Positions 31,101 through 42,900 of a DNA stretch of 64,000 bases are shown in pieces; within the stretch, counting starts at the first letter, position 1, and each line of letters starts with the position of its first letter. Made by a program: the position numbers and the translations under genes. The notes beneath the pieces were generated by a model. That model was given only the letters and a program-made list of their open reading frames with translations, did not search any database and had not been told where the DNA came from. Source of the DNA: Rhodeus uyekii (lineage: Eukaryota > Chordata > Actinopteri > Cypriniformes > Acheilognathidae); assembly GCA_037043235.1 (NCBI GenBank), contig JAWRVZ010000038.1, positions 4,676,001-4,740,000 on the forward strand, given 5' to 3'.

Positions 31101-31296
31101 CGATGTACTCCTTACCGGTCCAGATTCGATCTTTCTGACCTAGTTTAAGGTGAATTGGGCTGGTGGCGTTAGGAGGGGAGTTTGGATCCATTAGACCTCC
31201 TCCCATGCCCCCAACACTGCTGGCCTCCTGGCTCACAGTCAAGGAGAGTTCCCCTTGCCAGCGGTTCTGAGCCAGGCTTCCACCACTGTCTCTCAT
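28127..31296 (-). CDS. senp3: Sentrin/SUMO-specific protease 3
   Basis: Nucleolar-type SUMO2/3 deconjugating cysteine protease (C48/ULP family). Coding exons: 31296-30594, 30307-30155, 29924-29813, 29714-29567, 29474-29427, 29346-29269, 28876-28739, 28611-28528, 28370-28320, 28237-28127. Phases are all consistent and give 541 residues. Residues ~67-109 are strongly acidic and ~151-212 Arg/Trp-rich, a likely nucleolar-targeting region. The catalytic domain fills the C-terminal ~200 residues: His432 (VHWSL), Asp449 (YFDS), Gln493 (GRQNNDSDCG) and Cys499. The spacings of 17 and 50 match my memory of human SENP3 (His465/Asp482/Cys532). SENP5 is the nearest alternative; linkage to eif4a1 supports SENP3. 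The start is the first in-frame ATG after an in-frame TAA in the 5' leader exon. Confidence 0.95.
29040..29268. mobile_element. Abundant cyprinid repeat abutting a senp3 splice donor
   Basis: Contains AAGCAGCACAACCTTTTTCA, ATGTTTCTTGAGCAGCAAAT and GAATGATTTCTAAAGGATCA, which also occur at 42490-42910 and in part at 50870-51240. Its right end runs into the donor of the exon ending at 29269. Confidence 0.65.
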
Positions 31297-31334
31297 AGTC
31301 CACTGGCAACCTGCTACCTGCGCCAGCTTGCCGT
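31297..31334 (-). other. senp3: senp3 5' UTR part of exon 2
   Basis: Acceptor CTCTTGTAG precedes position 31334. The 38 nt before the ATG are open but contain no ATG. Confidence 0.6.
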
Positions 31335-31994
31335 CTACAAGAGAGAACAAGTGAGTTACGGTATATCCAGCAGGTACCCTGAATTTGTTTCTGACACAGA
31401 CGGATAATTCACATACAGTAATAATACAGATGTGTCACTGAAAACAGGTCTTGTATAATTTATGGTGACTGGCAAAGTGGAACACATATTAGATATCTAG
31501 CGTTCATCGAATTTTACATTTTAAATATAAACATTAGAATATATATTTTACATACTGCTCTCATTTACACTTATTTAAAATGATCAAATACAAAGCAGCA
31601 AAACACTTCAGATAGGAAGGAATAACTGGAATACATTCTCACAATAATTTAACAATCTGTGCGCGTTTTACCAAATGCGATTTATGAAATGTGCACATAT
31701 ATTCATGCACAATGGTAAATTGCTACCATCAATAACTAAACGATCGGAGAACATATATTATTATACAGGTTCATATCTAACATGCCTGATCAAAGCCCTT
31801 CAATAGTCATGCCATATCTAGAGAACCACCGATATTTTGTGCGTTTTGCAAACACGTTATAATGCGACTAATTCACGGTTGCATTCACGTTTAAGAGCAT
31901 TTTTTCGCTCTCTGACATGTGCAAATTCGCTAATTAGCTGACTAGCTAACAGCTACCTATACAGTCTCTTGAATCACACCCACACATCACTCAC

Positions 31995-32160
31995 CTTTTA
32001 CGTGCAGTTTTACACCAGTGTAAGTTAAAAACACACCCGGCAGCTTTGCCCTTATTTTTTACGAATTTGGGGCAAAGAAACCAAATTGTGCATTACGAGG
32101 ATTTCCACCTCAATCAATGAATACAGTCGCGTCCTTTGCACGAAACCATGAACAGCTGCT
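31995..32160 (-). promoter_or_regulatory. senp3: senp3 non-coding exon 1 and promoter-proximal region
   Basis: Donor AAAAG|GTGAGT at 31995 ends a leader exon. The leader contains two short upstream ORFs (32149-32114, 11 codons plus stop; 32093-32052, 13 codons plus stop), and a TAA in the main frame. TGATGTCATC (near 32170) is an ATF/AP-1-like word just upstream. The transcription start is not defined. Confidence 0.5.
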
Positions 32161-33850
32161 GCGCGCAACTGATGACATCATTGCCCTCGTGTAATGGCGT
32201 TACAGATACTTGCAAAATAAAGCATAAAAGTAAAACTCATACGAAGATTCTTGCAATATGTTGACATATCGGATTAAATCGTGTGATGAAGGAAGCATTC
32301 GCAAAAGAAAATGAGTTTCAAATGGAAGAAGTGTGTTTAAGCTGTAGCTAAGTTTTTCTGAATCAAGTATCTAGTATTTACTTATTTAGTAGGTTGAAAA
32401 GTAAAATTTTAGTAGGTTACTGAGTTAGGTTTTTAGTAGTTAAATTTAATCTATAAAATATGATATATATATATCTTGTCTCTACGCATCTATTTTGTTA
32501 GTCATATTTTTCTGTGCTGTCAGTATCTGTTCCCAGCCTAAAATAAGATCCTATGATTAAGTATATGCTGGTCATATTTACATATTTCTAGTCCTGAGTC
32601 ACAATATGATGGAAAGGAAGAACTTAAACAATTGCTGTAGACTGGATTAAATGATGAGTCCTTTGAATTGTACCAAGCTATTGACTCAACAGATTCACAG
32701 TAAATGGGATTTCCCTGAATTCAGCTGTTAAATATCTGTCATATTGTACTGATGTGGTTCATTATTATATACATTTATTGTTTGTTTATTGACAAATTAA
32801 ATTATTGCTCATCAACAAATACTTTGATTGATGTCAATGATCGTATAAATTTAGTTCTTAATCAGCAGATTTCCATTGCAGTGGAGTTGCAGTTAGTTTT
32901 ATACAATTCAGTGGGTCATATACACATTTTACATATAACAAAAACATATTTAAAAAAGTATGCACCACTTTTCTATTGGTTTAGATAGCATGGTAAATTC
33001 AGAACGAGGAATTGAATTGTTCATAAAAGTTATATATATATAGGTTGACTAAGGGAAATCGAATTTCACATGATAATTTGCATATATGTGGGTGGGTTGT
33101 TGTTTTTTTTTGTGGCAAGAAGAAAGTCCATAAATATCTAGTCAAACTGGAAAGACAGGATCGGAGAGACATGACTGAAAGGGGCAGTGGGGAATTTTTT
33201 TTTTCAAGTGCTTCTCATGATGCACGGTTTTACATTATCCAAACGTGAGAGTTCCTTCATACTGAGTGTACTAATACACTAATTGAAAAGTTTCCTGTCA
33301 CACCCATTTATTTTCATCTGTCATTAAACAAGTGTTGATGCACTTTATTTCAACACTTCCAATTTGTAAGAAATGTAGCCCTATAACAAGAAAATAATAC
33401 CATATTTCCTGTACAGCTGAACACATGGCTGCTTTGAAATATTACTTTTATTCACTATCACCACAATCTAAAACTCAATGGATAAGACCACATTTAAAAT
33501 GTAATTATTTATTTATTAAAATGTAACTAACTGGAACACCACACCATTTCCAAACAACCTTATATTCAAAATATAATTTGCAGATACAAACAGACACAGT
33601 GTAAAGTTGTGTTTATTATAAAGAGTATGAAATAATACAATTATATTTTATAATTATAATGGGTAATACAAAAAAAAAGTTTTCAAGTAGGCTACAGTAC
33701 AAGGGATGTGTAGTTGTTTTTTTAGTAGCTTTTTGAAATCATGCAGCATGATCAAAACGGAGAAAGGAAGAAAATACACATCAAAATCTACATGATTGTC
33801 AAATTTGGGGAAAAAAACAACAGTCATTATCGGCATGATGTAATAGAGGG
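32161..33850. other. senp3-tnk1 intergenic spacer
   Basis: AT-rich sequence between two divergently transcribed genes. A few short open frames lack any recognisable family. Confidence 0.55.
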
Positions 33851-33880
33851 CATGAATCCAGCAGGTGATGAGGGGGGAGT

Positions 33881-33990
33881 ATTGGTGAAGGGCGGAGGAC
33901 GTCAGAAGGCGGAGTGAGGGAGATCGAAGACTGAAGTCTTTGAAATCACCGAGAGACTATAAAGCACCTGTCCTTATTTTAAAAACTAAC
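33881..33990 (+). promoter_or_regulatory. tnk1: tnk1 core promoter
   Basis: A reverse CCAAT (33881-33885), a CRE-like GACGTCAG (33898-33905) and TATAAA (33958-33963) are suitably ordered. The start is expected near 33990. Confidence 0.55.
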
Positions 33991-34165
33991 CTTATAACTT
34001 TAGATAAATGATAGATAGATCTAGTTGGGCTGATCTAGTACGGCGGATTAAAGCATTTTAAACATGCGTTAACGACTTATAATGGACATCTAATACCAGG
34101 AGTGCACATTTGACACGAGCTGAAGAAGTGATTCGATTGTGGACCAAAACGTCGTGTGTGTAGTT
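33990..34165 (+). other. tnk1: tnk1 non-coding exon 1
   Basis: Ends at a strong donor (GTAAGT, 34166). The next acceptor in phase with the coding exon is TTTGAATCTCAG at 36912. Contains short upstream ATGs. The start coordinate is inferred from the TATA box. Confidence 0.45.
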
Positions 34166-34500
34166 GTAAGTATTCGCTTTTTGTTTACTAAGTAGCATCC
34201 TTATTCTGCAAAGACAATGTTGAAATAAGTTAGGTATTTAATCAAACTGCTCGAGAGTCTAAACAAAAGGGCTTGTTGAACAATAACTAAGAATTTATCA
34301 TGGAATTATTTTTTAAAGAGCGTCATTTCCGCTTTGGTGTTACGCTTCAAACGCTCACCTGGGCACAGGTATTCAAGTCGTCCTTTTCTGCTGCCATGGA
34401 CTATTTGTAGTACAAAGTGAAACTATCTATGAGTGTTATTACATGTATGTTTGCGTTCTAAAGGCTTTCTTTCGTATCTGTGTATAATATTAAATCTTTT

Positions 34501-34539
34501 TCTCTCTCTCTCTCCCTCCCTCCCTCTCTGTCTGTCTGT
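34501..34539. repeat. CT/TCCC/TCTG microsatellite
   Basis: Pure pyrimidine run (CT)n (CCCT)n followed by (CTGT)n in tnk1 intron 1. The remainder of intron 1 (34540-36190) shows no gene. Confidence 0.9.
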
Positions 34540-36199
34540 ATCAGTTTCTCCCCTATATACAGTATCTGTGGGTAGTTTCTGTTTCAGTGTAGGCCTGTTT
34601 TTCATATTTGTTTAAGTTACGCATTTAGTAAAAAAGCTATTTTATGTTTGTGTAAAAAATGAAGAAAAAAAATCCTAGCACTCATTCTGAATATTGAGGT
34701 ACCAGTCAACCTTAACAACTACAACAAATCAGATAACTGTGATATAATAAATTGTAATGTAGTGTTCATTAGGAAATTTGTAATGTGTAACAATGACCAA
34801 CAAATTTATTTGTGATTAACTGTCCAGTCATAAGTCACCTGCATATATGTTTGACACATTTCTATTCTTTGGGAAGGATTAAACACCTTTGTTTGGCACC
34901 AGCGTGCCAAACAAACAGAAGCTGTCAGAAGCTTGTATCATGGGTGTGCTCTTCTTCATAACGCTTTGTAAATGACCTCTCTTTTCTGCTTCAAGGTTTG
35001 AAACCTATTTGATTACAATAATGCCGTAGAATCAGTCTGATCTATCAGTTCACACCCAGTTTCAGATGAGACTGAAATGTGAGCAGAAACAACAAAGCAC
35101 AGCTTTTATCAAACAAGTAGGCTAGAGGAAAATAAGCCTTAAAGTTGCAATCTGCAAACTGAAAATTATTTGCATGCTAATCTTTCACTGTCCTATGAAG
35201 ATCATTTTTCTCTTGTCATTCTGGGTGTGGATTTTGGGTGTGTAGTTTTAGAATCTTATTTTGACACTTTCAGCTGACCTGCTCAGACAAGCCCCCATAG
35301 TTTTCAAGCTGTCTCTGCTGGCTGGCTGATTATTCACTAAAGGTCATGTGTCTGAGTTGGTCTGTATGTTGTCATACTTCTGTAAACACAAGAGAGCAGA
35401 GAGTTTCTAGTTGTCTCTTTGTACACGTGCTGATAGGAGTAGGAGGTTCACATACATGTGAACATACAAGGCCAATGTTTGGCTGGCCAAAATAGTATTT
35501 TTTTGTGAGGTTTCATTCTATTCTGCATATAACTTTAAAGCAACGCTTTGCATTATTGTGCATTTAGTGTAAATGTGTTTGAAGGGGATTTCCTTGCCAA
35601 TATAAACAAATTAGAATGTATTCAGTGCATTCCTCGCATAAATACTTTATGAGTTTAATTGTATTGAACAGGTAAATCATTGTCTTTTATGCACACATGC
35701 CTGAAGTGGTTGGCCACATACCTTTCTCCTCACTGGCATCTGCTGAAAAAAAGTGGTTTGTTTGGTTTATATGTATCTCTGCTTCCAGATTGTTTTGATC
35801 CTGTCTGTTGCTATAGTTATATCACTGTTGATCATTGCAGTTTCGGATAGAGTTGTAAATCAAGAAACTCTGCAGCATGAAAAACAAAACTTTTATTCAA
35901 AAATTGTATATGGGTTGTAAACAGAAAGTGAGCCAAGAGTGCTCCCTTTAAAATCACTGAAGCTTGGTGTTTTGTGCTGTGTTGATGACCAAATTCTTTA
36001 CGACTAACTTAAACATCTGTGATTGTCTATTGCGTTCACATGCTCAACAGATAAATCTGTGATTGGCTACAATTGGCTTCAACACTTCAAAAACACGTTG
36101 TAAATAGAAATCTTTGACGCTCTTCACAGAGCACTTAAACAGATACACACGAGAGCGTTCAAAAGCACCTGGCTATCAGCAGTCTTATTTTAAAACTGT

Positions 36200-36420
36200 C
36201 TATGCAAAATTAATTTAAGTTAATTTTAATGTCAACATTTATTAATAGATTATTCAAGTAAAAAGCTGTATCTGTTAATATAATTTAATGGACATGAGCT
36301 AGCATGAACTAACAATGAGCAGTTGTATTTTTATTAAATAATGTTAACAAAGATTAATAAATATTGTAACAAATCCATTGCTCATTGGTCATTAAAGTGT
36401 AAGAGGACTTTATTGTAGAG
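36200..36420. mobile_element. Interspersed repeat in tnk1 intron 1
   Basis: Phrases ATTTATTAATAGATTATT, ACATGAGCTAGCATGAACTA and GGACTTTATTGTAGAGTG resemble a common fish repeat ending in a 'TTATTGTAAAGTGTTAC'-type word. The family name is unknown to me. Confidence 0.45.
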
Positions 36421-36935
36421 TGCTGCCAAAACTAGTTTAAATGTATAAAAGTATTTATTTTATTTATAACTAAAGTTTATTTAGTTGGTAATGTATAGTA
36501 CAATCGAACTACAGTTGAAAATAACATCTAACAGCTAAACTGCACCATACCTGTTAATCTAACCTGAATAACGTAAAAAAGGATTAGAGCACCTTGCACT
36601 TTAAGAGCACTTTCTCAACACAGCTCTCTCTTGTTTTTATGGCTCACTGGAAATTTCCAACAGGCATCCATAGTAACCTTGTGAAGTCTTTAATTCTAAC
36701 TGCCTGTCTATTTAGAGGAAATATTTGAATACAGTACTCTAGGTGTATAGAGCTAGCTTCTAAGGAAATAAATTCAAAACAGGAAAGTGTTAGCCAGAAA
36801 AAAATAAAGAATGTCTTTCAGTTGAGTTATGTAATCAGAGTTATGTTCTTTTTTTTTAGGTTTATTGTACTTTCTTTTTTGATCTCATCTCATTGCTTTG
36901 TTTGAATCTCAGAGTTGTCGTGGGACAGTATAATA

Positions 36936-39900
36936 ATGATGGATCATGACACTCAGTGGCTGTACCAGCTCCTCGCTGATGTACAGCTAGAAAGATTCTA
37001 CCTAAGGATGCGAGATGGACTCAATGTGACAAGAATTGAACACCTGAACTATGTTAAAGAGGCGGATCTTGAACAGATTGGCATTAGTAAACCAGGTTTG
37101 TATTGTGAATCAGTTCTTTATATCTGAAGATCATGTTATTTAGATTTGTTTTGTGTACTTGAAGCAGTTCTCTGAACTAACAACTAGTTCTCTGAACTAA
37201 ATTCTCAATGGCCTAAACCACTTTGTCAAATAAATCAGTTCAGGCAGTTCAGGTACCATTTGCAAATCTCATGCTCTCTTTTTGCATAACTCTAAAAACT
37301 AAAACACATTTTGCAGTCGTATACACTTATGTTGTAAAATGTTGAACACAAGTAGCAAAAGTAAAACACAACACAACTACAACACAACGGCTCAAAATTG
37401 ATTAAACCAACTGTACAAAATACGAGCCAGCTCAGAGTGCACAAGTGGCACAGGTACACAGAATGTTGATACCAACAATGGATGAAACAATCTGAGAGGG
37501 AGAGGAAGAAGAGTATGTGTATAATGTGGTGGACGAGGAGGGAGAGGATGAGGACAAGGAAGAGTGAAGTGTTGTCAAGACTGGATCCGACTCACCAGAG
37601 GGTTTTTTCCTTTGTCTGGCAAGGGACATAGAGGCCTGTGATGTGGACAAAGTCCTCAGGCTGAACCAAACACAAAATCATGATGCTTTACATTTTTTCT
37701 AGTGGTAAAGCACGTTACGATGTTTCAAAATGCAAAATTAATTCATTAAAACAAAATCCATAAAATGATCACCCTTATATATCAACTAGGTTCTATATAG
37801 AACCTTATCTTTTAAGATTGTGTTTGATTGGTTTGTGTGTATGCTTGTTAGTTATTTGTTTTGAGTTATTTATTGCTGTTTTCCTGTAATTATATTTATA
37901 TTTTAAATTTATTTTCAACAGGACAGCGACGATTATGGGAAGCCGTCAAACGTTACAAAACCAACATGCGACCACGGTCGTGGATGACGAAGGTATATTA
38001 TTTCACATCTATGCATACCCTCTCTGTTCATTCATTCATTTAGCTTACCTGCGATCATCACTGTCTGATTTCTGCTAGCCCGTCAGTGGTCGCACCCCTG
38101 AGGGAAGTGAGCAGTATAATGCTGTTGGGTCAGGCCAGGGACCAGATCCAGGCCGCGCACTCACCTGTCTTATCCAGGACAATGAACTGAACTTTGGGGA
38201 CAGGCTGGGCTCTGGTTCATTTGGGGTAGTTAGGAAAGCAGAATGGCACACACCAACTGGACGAGTGGTGAGCGCTCTAAACCAAATACGAGTATCTGTG
38301 TTCTCTTTTTGTCTATCAAGAATCTTTAACACATTGGAATAAATATCACTCTAACAGTCTCGTTTCCCTCTTTTTAAGTTGCCTGTAGCAGTAAAAACCC
38401 TGAGGAGTGGATCATCCAGACAGGATGACATGGTGACTGATTTTCTCCAGGAAGTTACAGTTATGCAGTCTCTGGATCACCCCAACATAATACACCTTTA
38501 TGGTGTTGTCCTTACTCGTCCTCTTAAAATGGTAAACATAATCATACTCTTTATTAATATTCAGTTCATTGTATGCATTTACATAGCCTAAAAATGAATG
38601 ATTTCCTTTTCATATTTGTTTTATTGTAACTTTGTTATATCAGTCCCGCTGATATTCAGACCAAAGCATGATTGTGAGAGTGATATTGGGTTTTTACATT
38701 TTTTTAATTTTAAGTTTAATATTGAGTAACTTTTATTATTATTTTGTGATCCACTGATGAAACTGCTTTCAACTGAAATATCTGTTCCTCAATGAATCAT
38801 GTATTTGAGCAAATATGAATGGTTCAATGACTCACTTGTAAAGACCTGCAGAAAACTATTTATTCAGTAATTTATATTTTAAATATTTTAACATTTAAAA
38901 TAGTATAACATCTTGGTGCATACACTGCACCATCTGCAGTCATTTGTATTTTACATGTTTTTTTGTTGTTGATTTTTTTACTTTTACATAATAGCAGTCC
39001 CTTTTAGATTGCGGAGTATAAACTTTATTAATGTTATTGTTTAAAGATGTACACTACTGTACACTACATTTTAACAAGGATGCATTAAATTGATCTAAAG
39101 TAACAGTAAATATATCTATTATGTTACAAAAGCTTACAAAGAAATGCCATTTCTATTCATCAAAGAATCCTGAAAAATATCTATCATGTTTGCACAAATT
39201 TCTTACGCATTGGTAATCTTAAGAAGTGCTGGTGATGCTAAATCAAGTAACTTAAATACACTTTTTCTTTTTGATCAGGTAACAGAGCTGGCTCCCCTCG
39301 GTTCTTTGTACGACATTCTGCGTCTACGGCAGGGAGAATACCCTCTTTCACGACTCTGGCTCTTCAGCACACAGATTGCTGCAGGCATGGAATACCTAGA
39401 GTCCAGACGCTTTATCCACAGAGACCTCGCTGCCAGGAATGTGTTCTTGGCTGCTAGAGAGCAAGTGAAGATCGGAGACTTTGGACTAATGAGAGGCTTG
39501 GATCAGAACAGAAATCACTATATCATGACAGCACACAAACGCATCCCCTTCGCATGGTGAGAAGCTGAATTTAAGCTAAGTGAGCTTCACAGTTCCACTA
39601 AAACCCACTTAAGTCAAGGATAGTAACCCCAGCCTCCTTTCTGTAGGTGTGCTCCTGAGAGTTTGCGTGTGGGTTCTTTCTCTCATGCTTCAGATGTCTG
39701 GATGTTTGGCGTCACATTGTGGGAATTGTTCACTTACTGTGAGGAGCCCTGGTTGGGACTGTCTGGCAGACAGGTATATAGTTTGATGCAGTATATGAAG
39801 TGCAGCTGTGAACACCACTGTTTCCATTGGTGACTAATTGATGTGTGTTGTGTTATGTGTAGATTTTGTATCGTGTAGAGCGAGAAGGCGAGAGGTTGGA

Positions 39901-42900
39901 GAGACCTTCAGACTGTCCGCAGGAGTTGTTCTCTGTAATACGTAAATGTTGGGCCTGCAGTCCTGCTGACCGACCGACCTTCTCACAGCTCACCGCCATG
40001 GTAGCAGATGTAGGTCTTAAACCTCTGCCTCTTATTAAAGAAAAAAAATCTCATTAATATACACTACTGTTCAAAGGTTGGGGGTGAGTAAGTGTGTATT
40101 GTTTATCAAATAAATGCAGCTTTAATCTTACCATAATCATTTGAACAGGACAGCTTGTGCTATTATTATTAAAAAAGATGTATCTAAATAGCAGTTTACC
40201 CCCAGTTTTGGCACTGTGTTGATTTTGTACTATAATTAATGAATGATACTCATAGAATGTTTTCTCTCTCTCTTTTTAATGTATTTTCAGGCACAGCCAA
40301 TGGAGATTCGTGCAGTGAAAGATCTCATAGATCCCAGAAAACTCTGTCTACAGGCGAATGATCTAGTGACTGTAATAGACCATGGGTAAGAAAGCCCATG
40401 GGCAAAAAATATTTTATTTCATTTGTTTAATTTAAATTCTTTTTTTTAATTTTTTTATTAGCTTTATTAATTTTCTGTCTATTTGCTTTACCTCATGCTC
40501 TTTGACAGTGTTGTTAACAGTCTTACCAATAAATCTTAGTTGACTCTGATAAGGTATTAGTAAAGTATTAACCTGTCTCCCCTCCCTTCGACTTTGTAGC
40601 ATTCCATTCATAGTTCAACCCTTAATTTCAACAAGTTTTTTAGACTCTAGGTTTCAAAACTATGTACAAATGGCTTTATGCAGTTTTACATATACATTAG
40701 TGACATTTGACTATATTCATTAGAAGATAGATTTCACAATATATTGAAGTTTGGAGTGGAAATTAAGTACAGATGTTAAAAGTAGAGAAACTAAATAGGG
40801 CTTTGTGGTAGTATAGGGCAGTGGTCCCCAACCTTTTTTGTGCCGCGGACCGGTAAACGTGTGATAATTTGGCCGCGTGTGGCCGCTCGAGTTTGTTGGG
40901 GTGGTGCGCGCACGAAATGGATGATGGGTCAGCGCGAGATTGTTGACGGGGAGGTGCGTGCGAGATTGTTTAAACACACCTCCTCACCGCCAAAGCGGCA
41001 GCGTCACAGCCGCTTGCAGCCGCTCACGGACCGGTTCGCAAAATCGATCCGCGGCCTGGTACCATTTGGTCCACGGACCGTCCGCGAAATCGTTCCGCGG
41101 CCCGGTACCATTTTGTCCGCGGACCATGGGTTGGGGACCACTGGTATAGGGGAATTGCAGTTAAGATCTTGAAAAATTTTTTGACAAAAATGATTTTTTT
41201 GCTTAAGTCATCCCGTCATGATGCTTGCCACCTCTGGTAAAATCCTCGACATCCTCAGTTGAACAAATCATACAATTCTACTGTAGTATAATGGCTTATG
41301 TCAAGTGTGTTAATCAATTATTGGTTCAGTTTTTTGTGTTTTCTGAGAAACCTGGAGAAATGACTTGGGCAATTATTTTAGGAAGGTGACGATATGTTGA
41401 ATGAAGACCAGCAGTCAGAAGTGCAGTCAATAGAAGAAATTTTAGTGAAGTTTAGTTTGCAGTTTCATCAGCAGAAGCCAGCTTCAGGTCTCACAAGGAG
41501 TTCGTAGGCCGCCCCAAATACAATAACATTGTTACAGCAATAATACTCTAACAGAGGGTACTAACTACATCAATGATGACGTTTAAATGATTCTGATTGG
41601 CTAAGAAAGAAAGAAAGATAAACAAAACTAGTAATTTTCCACACAAGAGCAGACAATCTGAAGCATATCTTCGTTGATCACGTGGTTGACGGGTTCGTGA
41701 CGTGGCTTGTTGAGAACAACAAGTCATTCCGTCTCCTTATGGTGCCAGTTAATCACCTCACCAATACAGACCATATTAACACACACAGATACACAGCTTC
41801 TCCATGGCTGAACTCGGCTCAGGCTCCAACTATCAACAGAGAGACTCTCAAAACATTCTGATAACATACTCTATCTGTTGAGAAGTGCAGACAATATTCA
41901 TCCTTACTCTATGGAAAACACAGAAAAGTAAAGAAAGGCTTTAACTAATAAAAATCCCTAACTTGATTTATAAATCACTTTACAAATTATTCAAATAAGA
42001 CAAAGGATAAGAACATATGAACAAAAAAGACAAAGAAAAGAATATATATACAAGTGGCAATGGATTTCTAAATCGCCCTCACAGTAGTTATCAGTCTTAT
42101 ATGCTTTAAAATGGACTGCACTTTGCATTCTATATTTTCTATGCTCTTCTGTTTCCTCATAGGCTGGAAATGTCTGAATGGAAGGGGCAAAACCAGAGAA
42201 CTCTAAGTGTTGGCTGGTTCCCCGCTGTGTTAGCTGCCTCTGCTCTCACACCAACAGCTCCTGTGTCTGGTCCGACACGCAACTGGGGCACCCCAGAACG
42301 AACAGATGAGTGAGTGACATTTTTAAAAGAAGTTGTAAATTCACTAAACAGCTGGATGTCACTCTAATGGACTGTTTATTTGACTTTTTCAGCTCCAGAC
42401 GTTGGAGGATTCCAATAGCAAGAGAGAAAGTAGACTCAAATCTGAAGAAAATGAGAGGTTAGGATGTAAAATATACTATAACAAGCTTCACACATTATCA
42501 TTTGAGTATTATTCAAGGCCTATACTTTCTACAAAAGAGGACATTATCTTGTACACATACACTAGCATTCAAAATTTATGGTTTGGCAAAATAGTTTTTT
42601 AAGAAATTAATTCCTGTTTTCCTAAAGGATTCATTGAATCATCAAAAGTGACAGTAAAGGCTTTTACGTTGTTACAAAAAATTATATTTCTTATATATAC
42701 CGGTACTGTTCTTTTGACATTTCTATTATCAAGCTATTCTGCAAAACAAGTATCATGATTTCCACAAAAATGTCAAGCAGAACAACTGCTTTCAACATTG
42801 ATAATAAGAAATATTTCTTGAGCACCAAATCGGCATATTAGAATGATTTCTTAAGGATCCTGTGACACTGAAGACTGGAGTAATGAAAGAATGAAAATTT

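Noticed and set aside
30938..31148. Ser-rich plus-strand frames opposite senp3 exon 2
   Set aside because: Antisense reading of the Glu/Asp-rich senp3 segment.
37432..37650. Ser/Thr-rich minus-strand frame in tnk1 intron 2
   Set aside because: Purine-rich GA tract read antisense; no splice or domain support.
40840..41172. 110-residue open frame in tnk1 intron 8
   Set aside because: Contained almost wholly in a 325-bp MITE of CG-rich repeated words.
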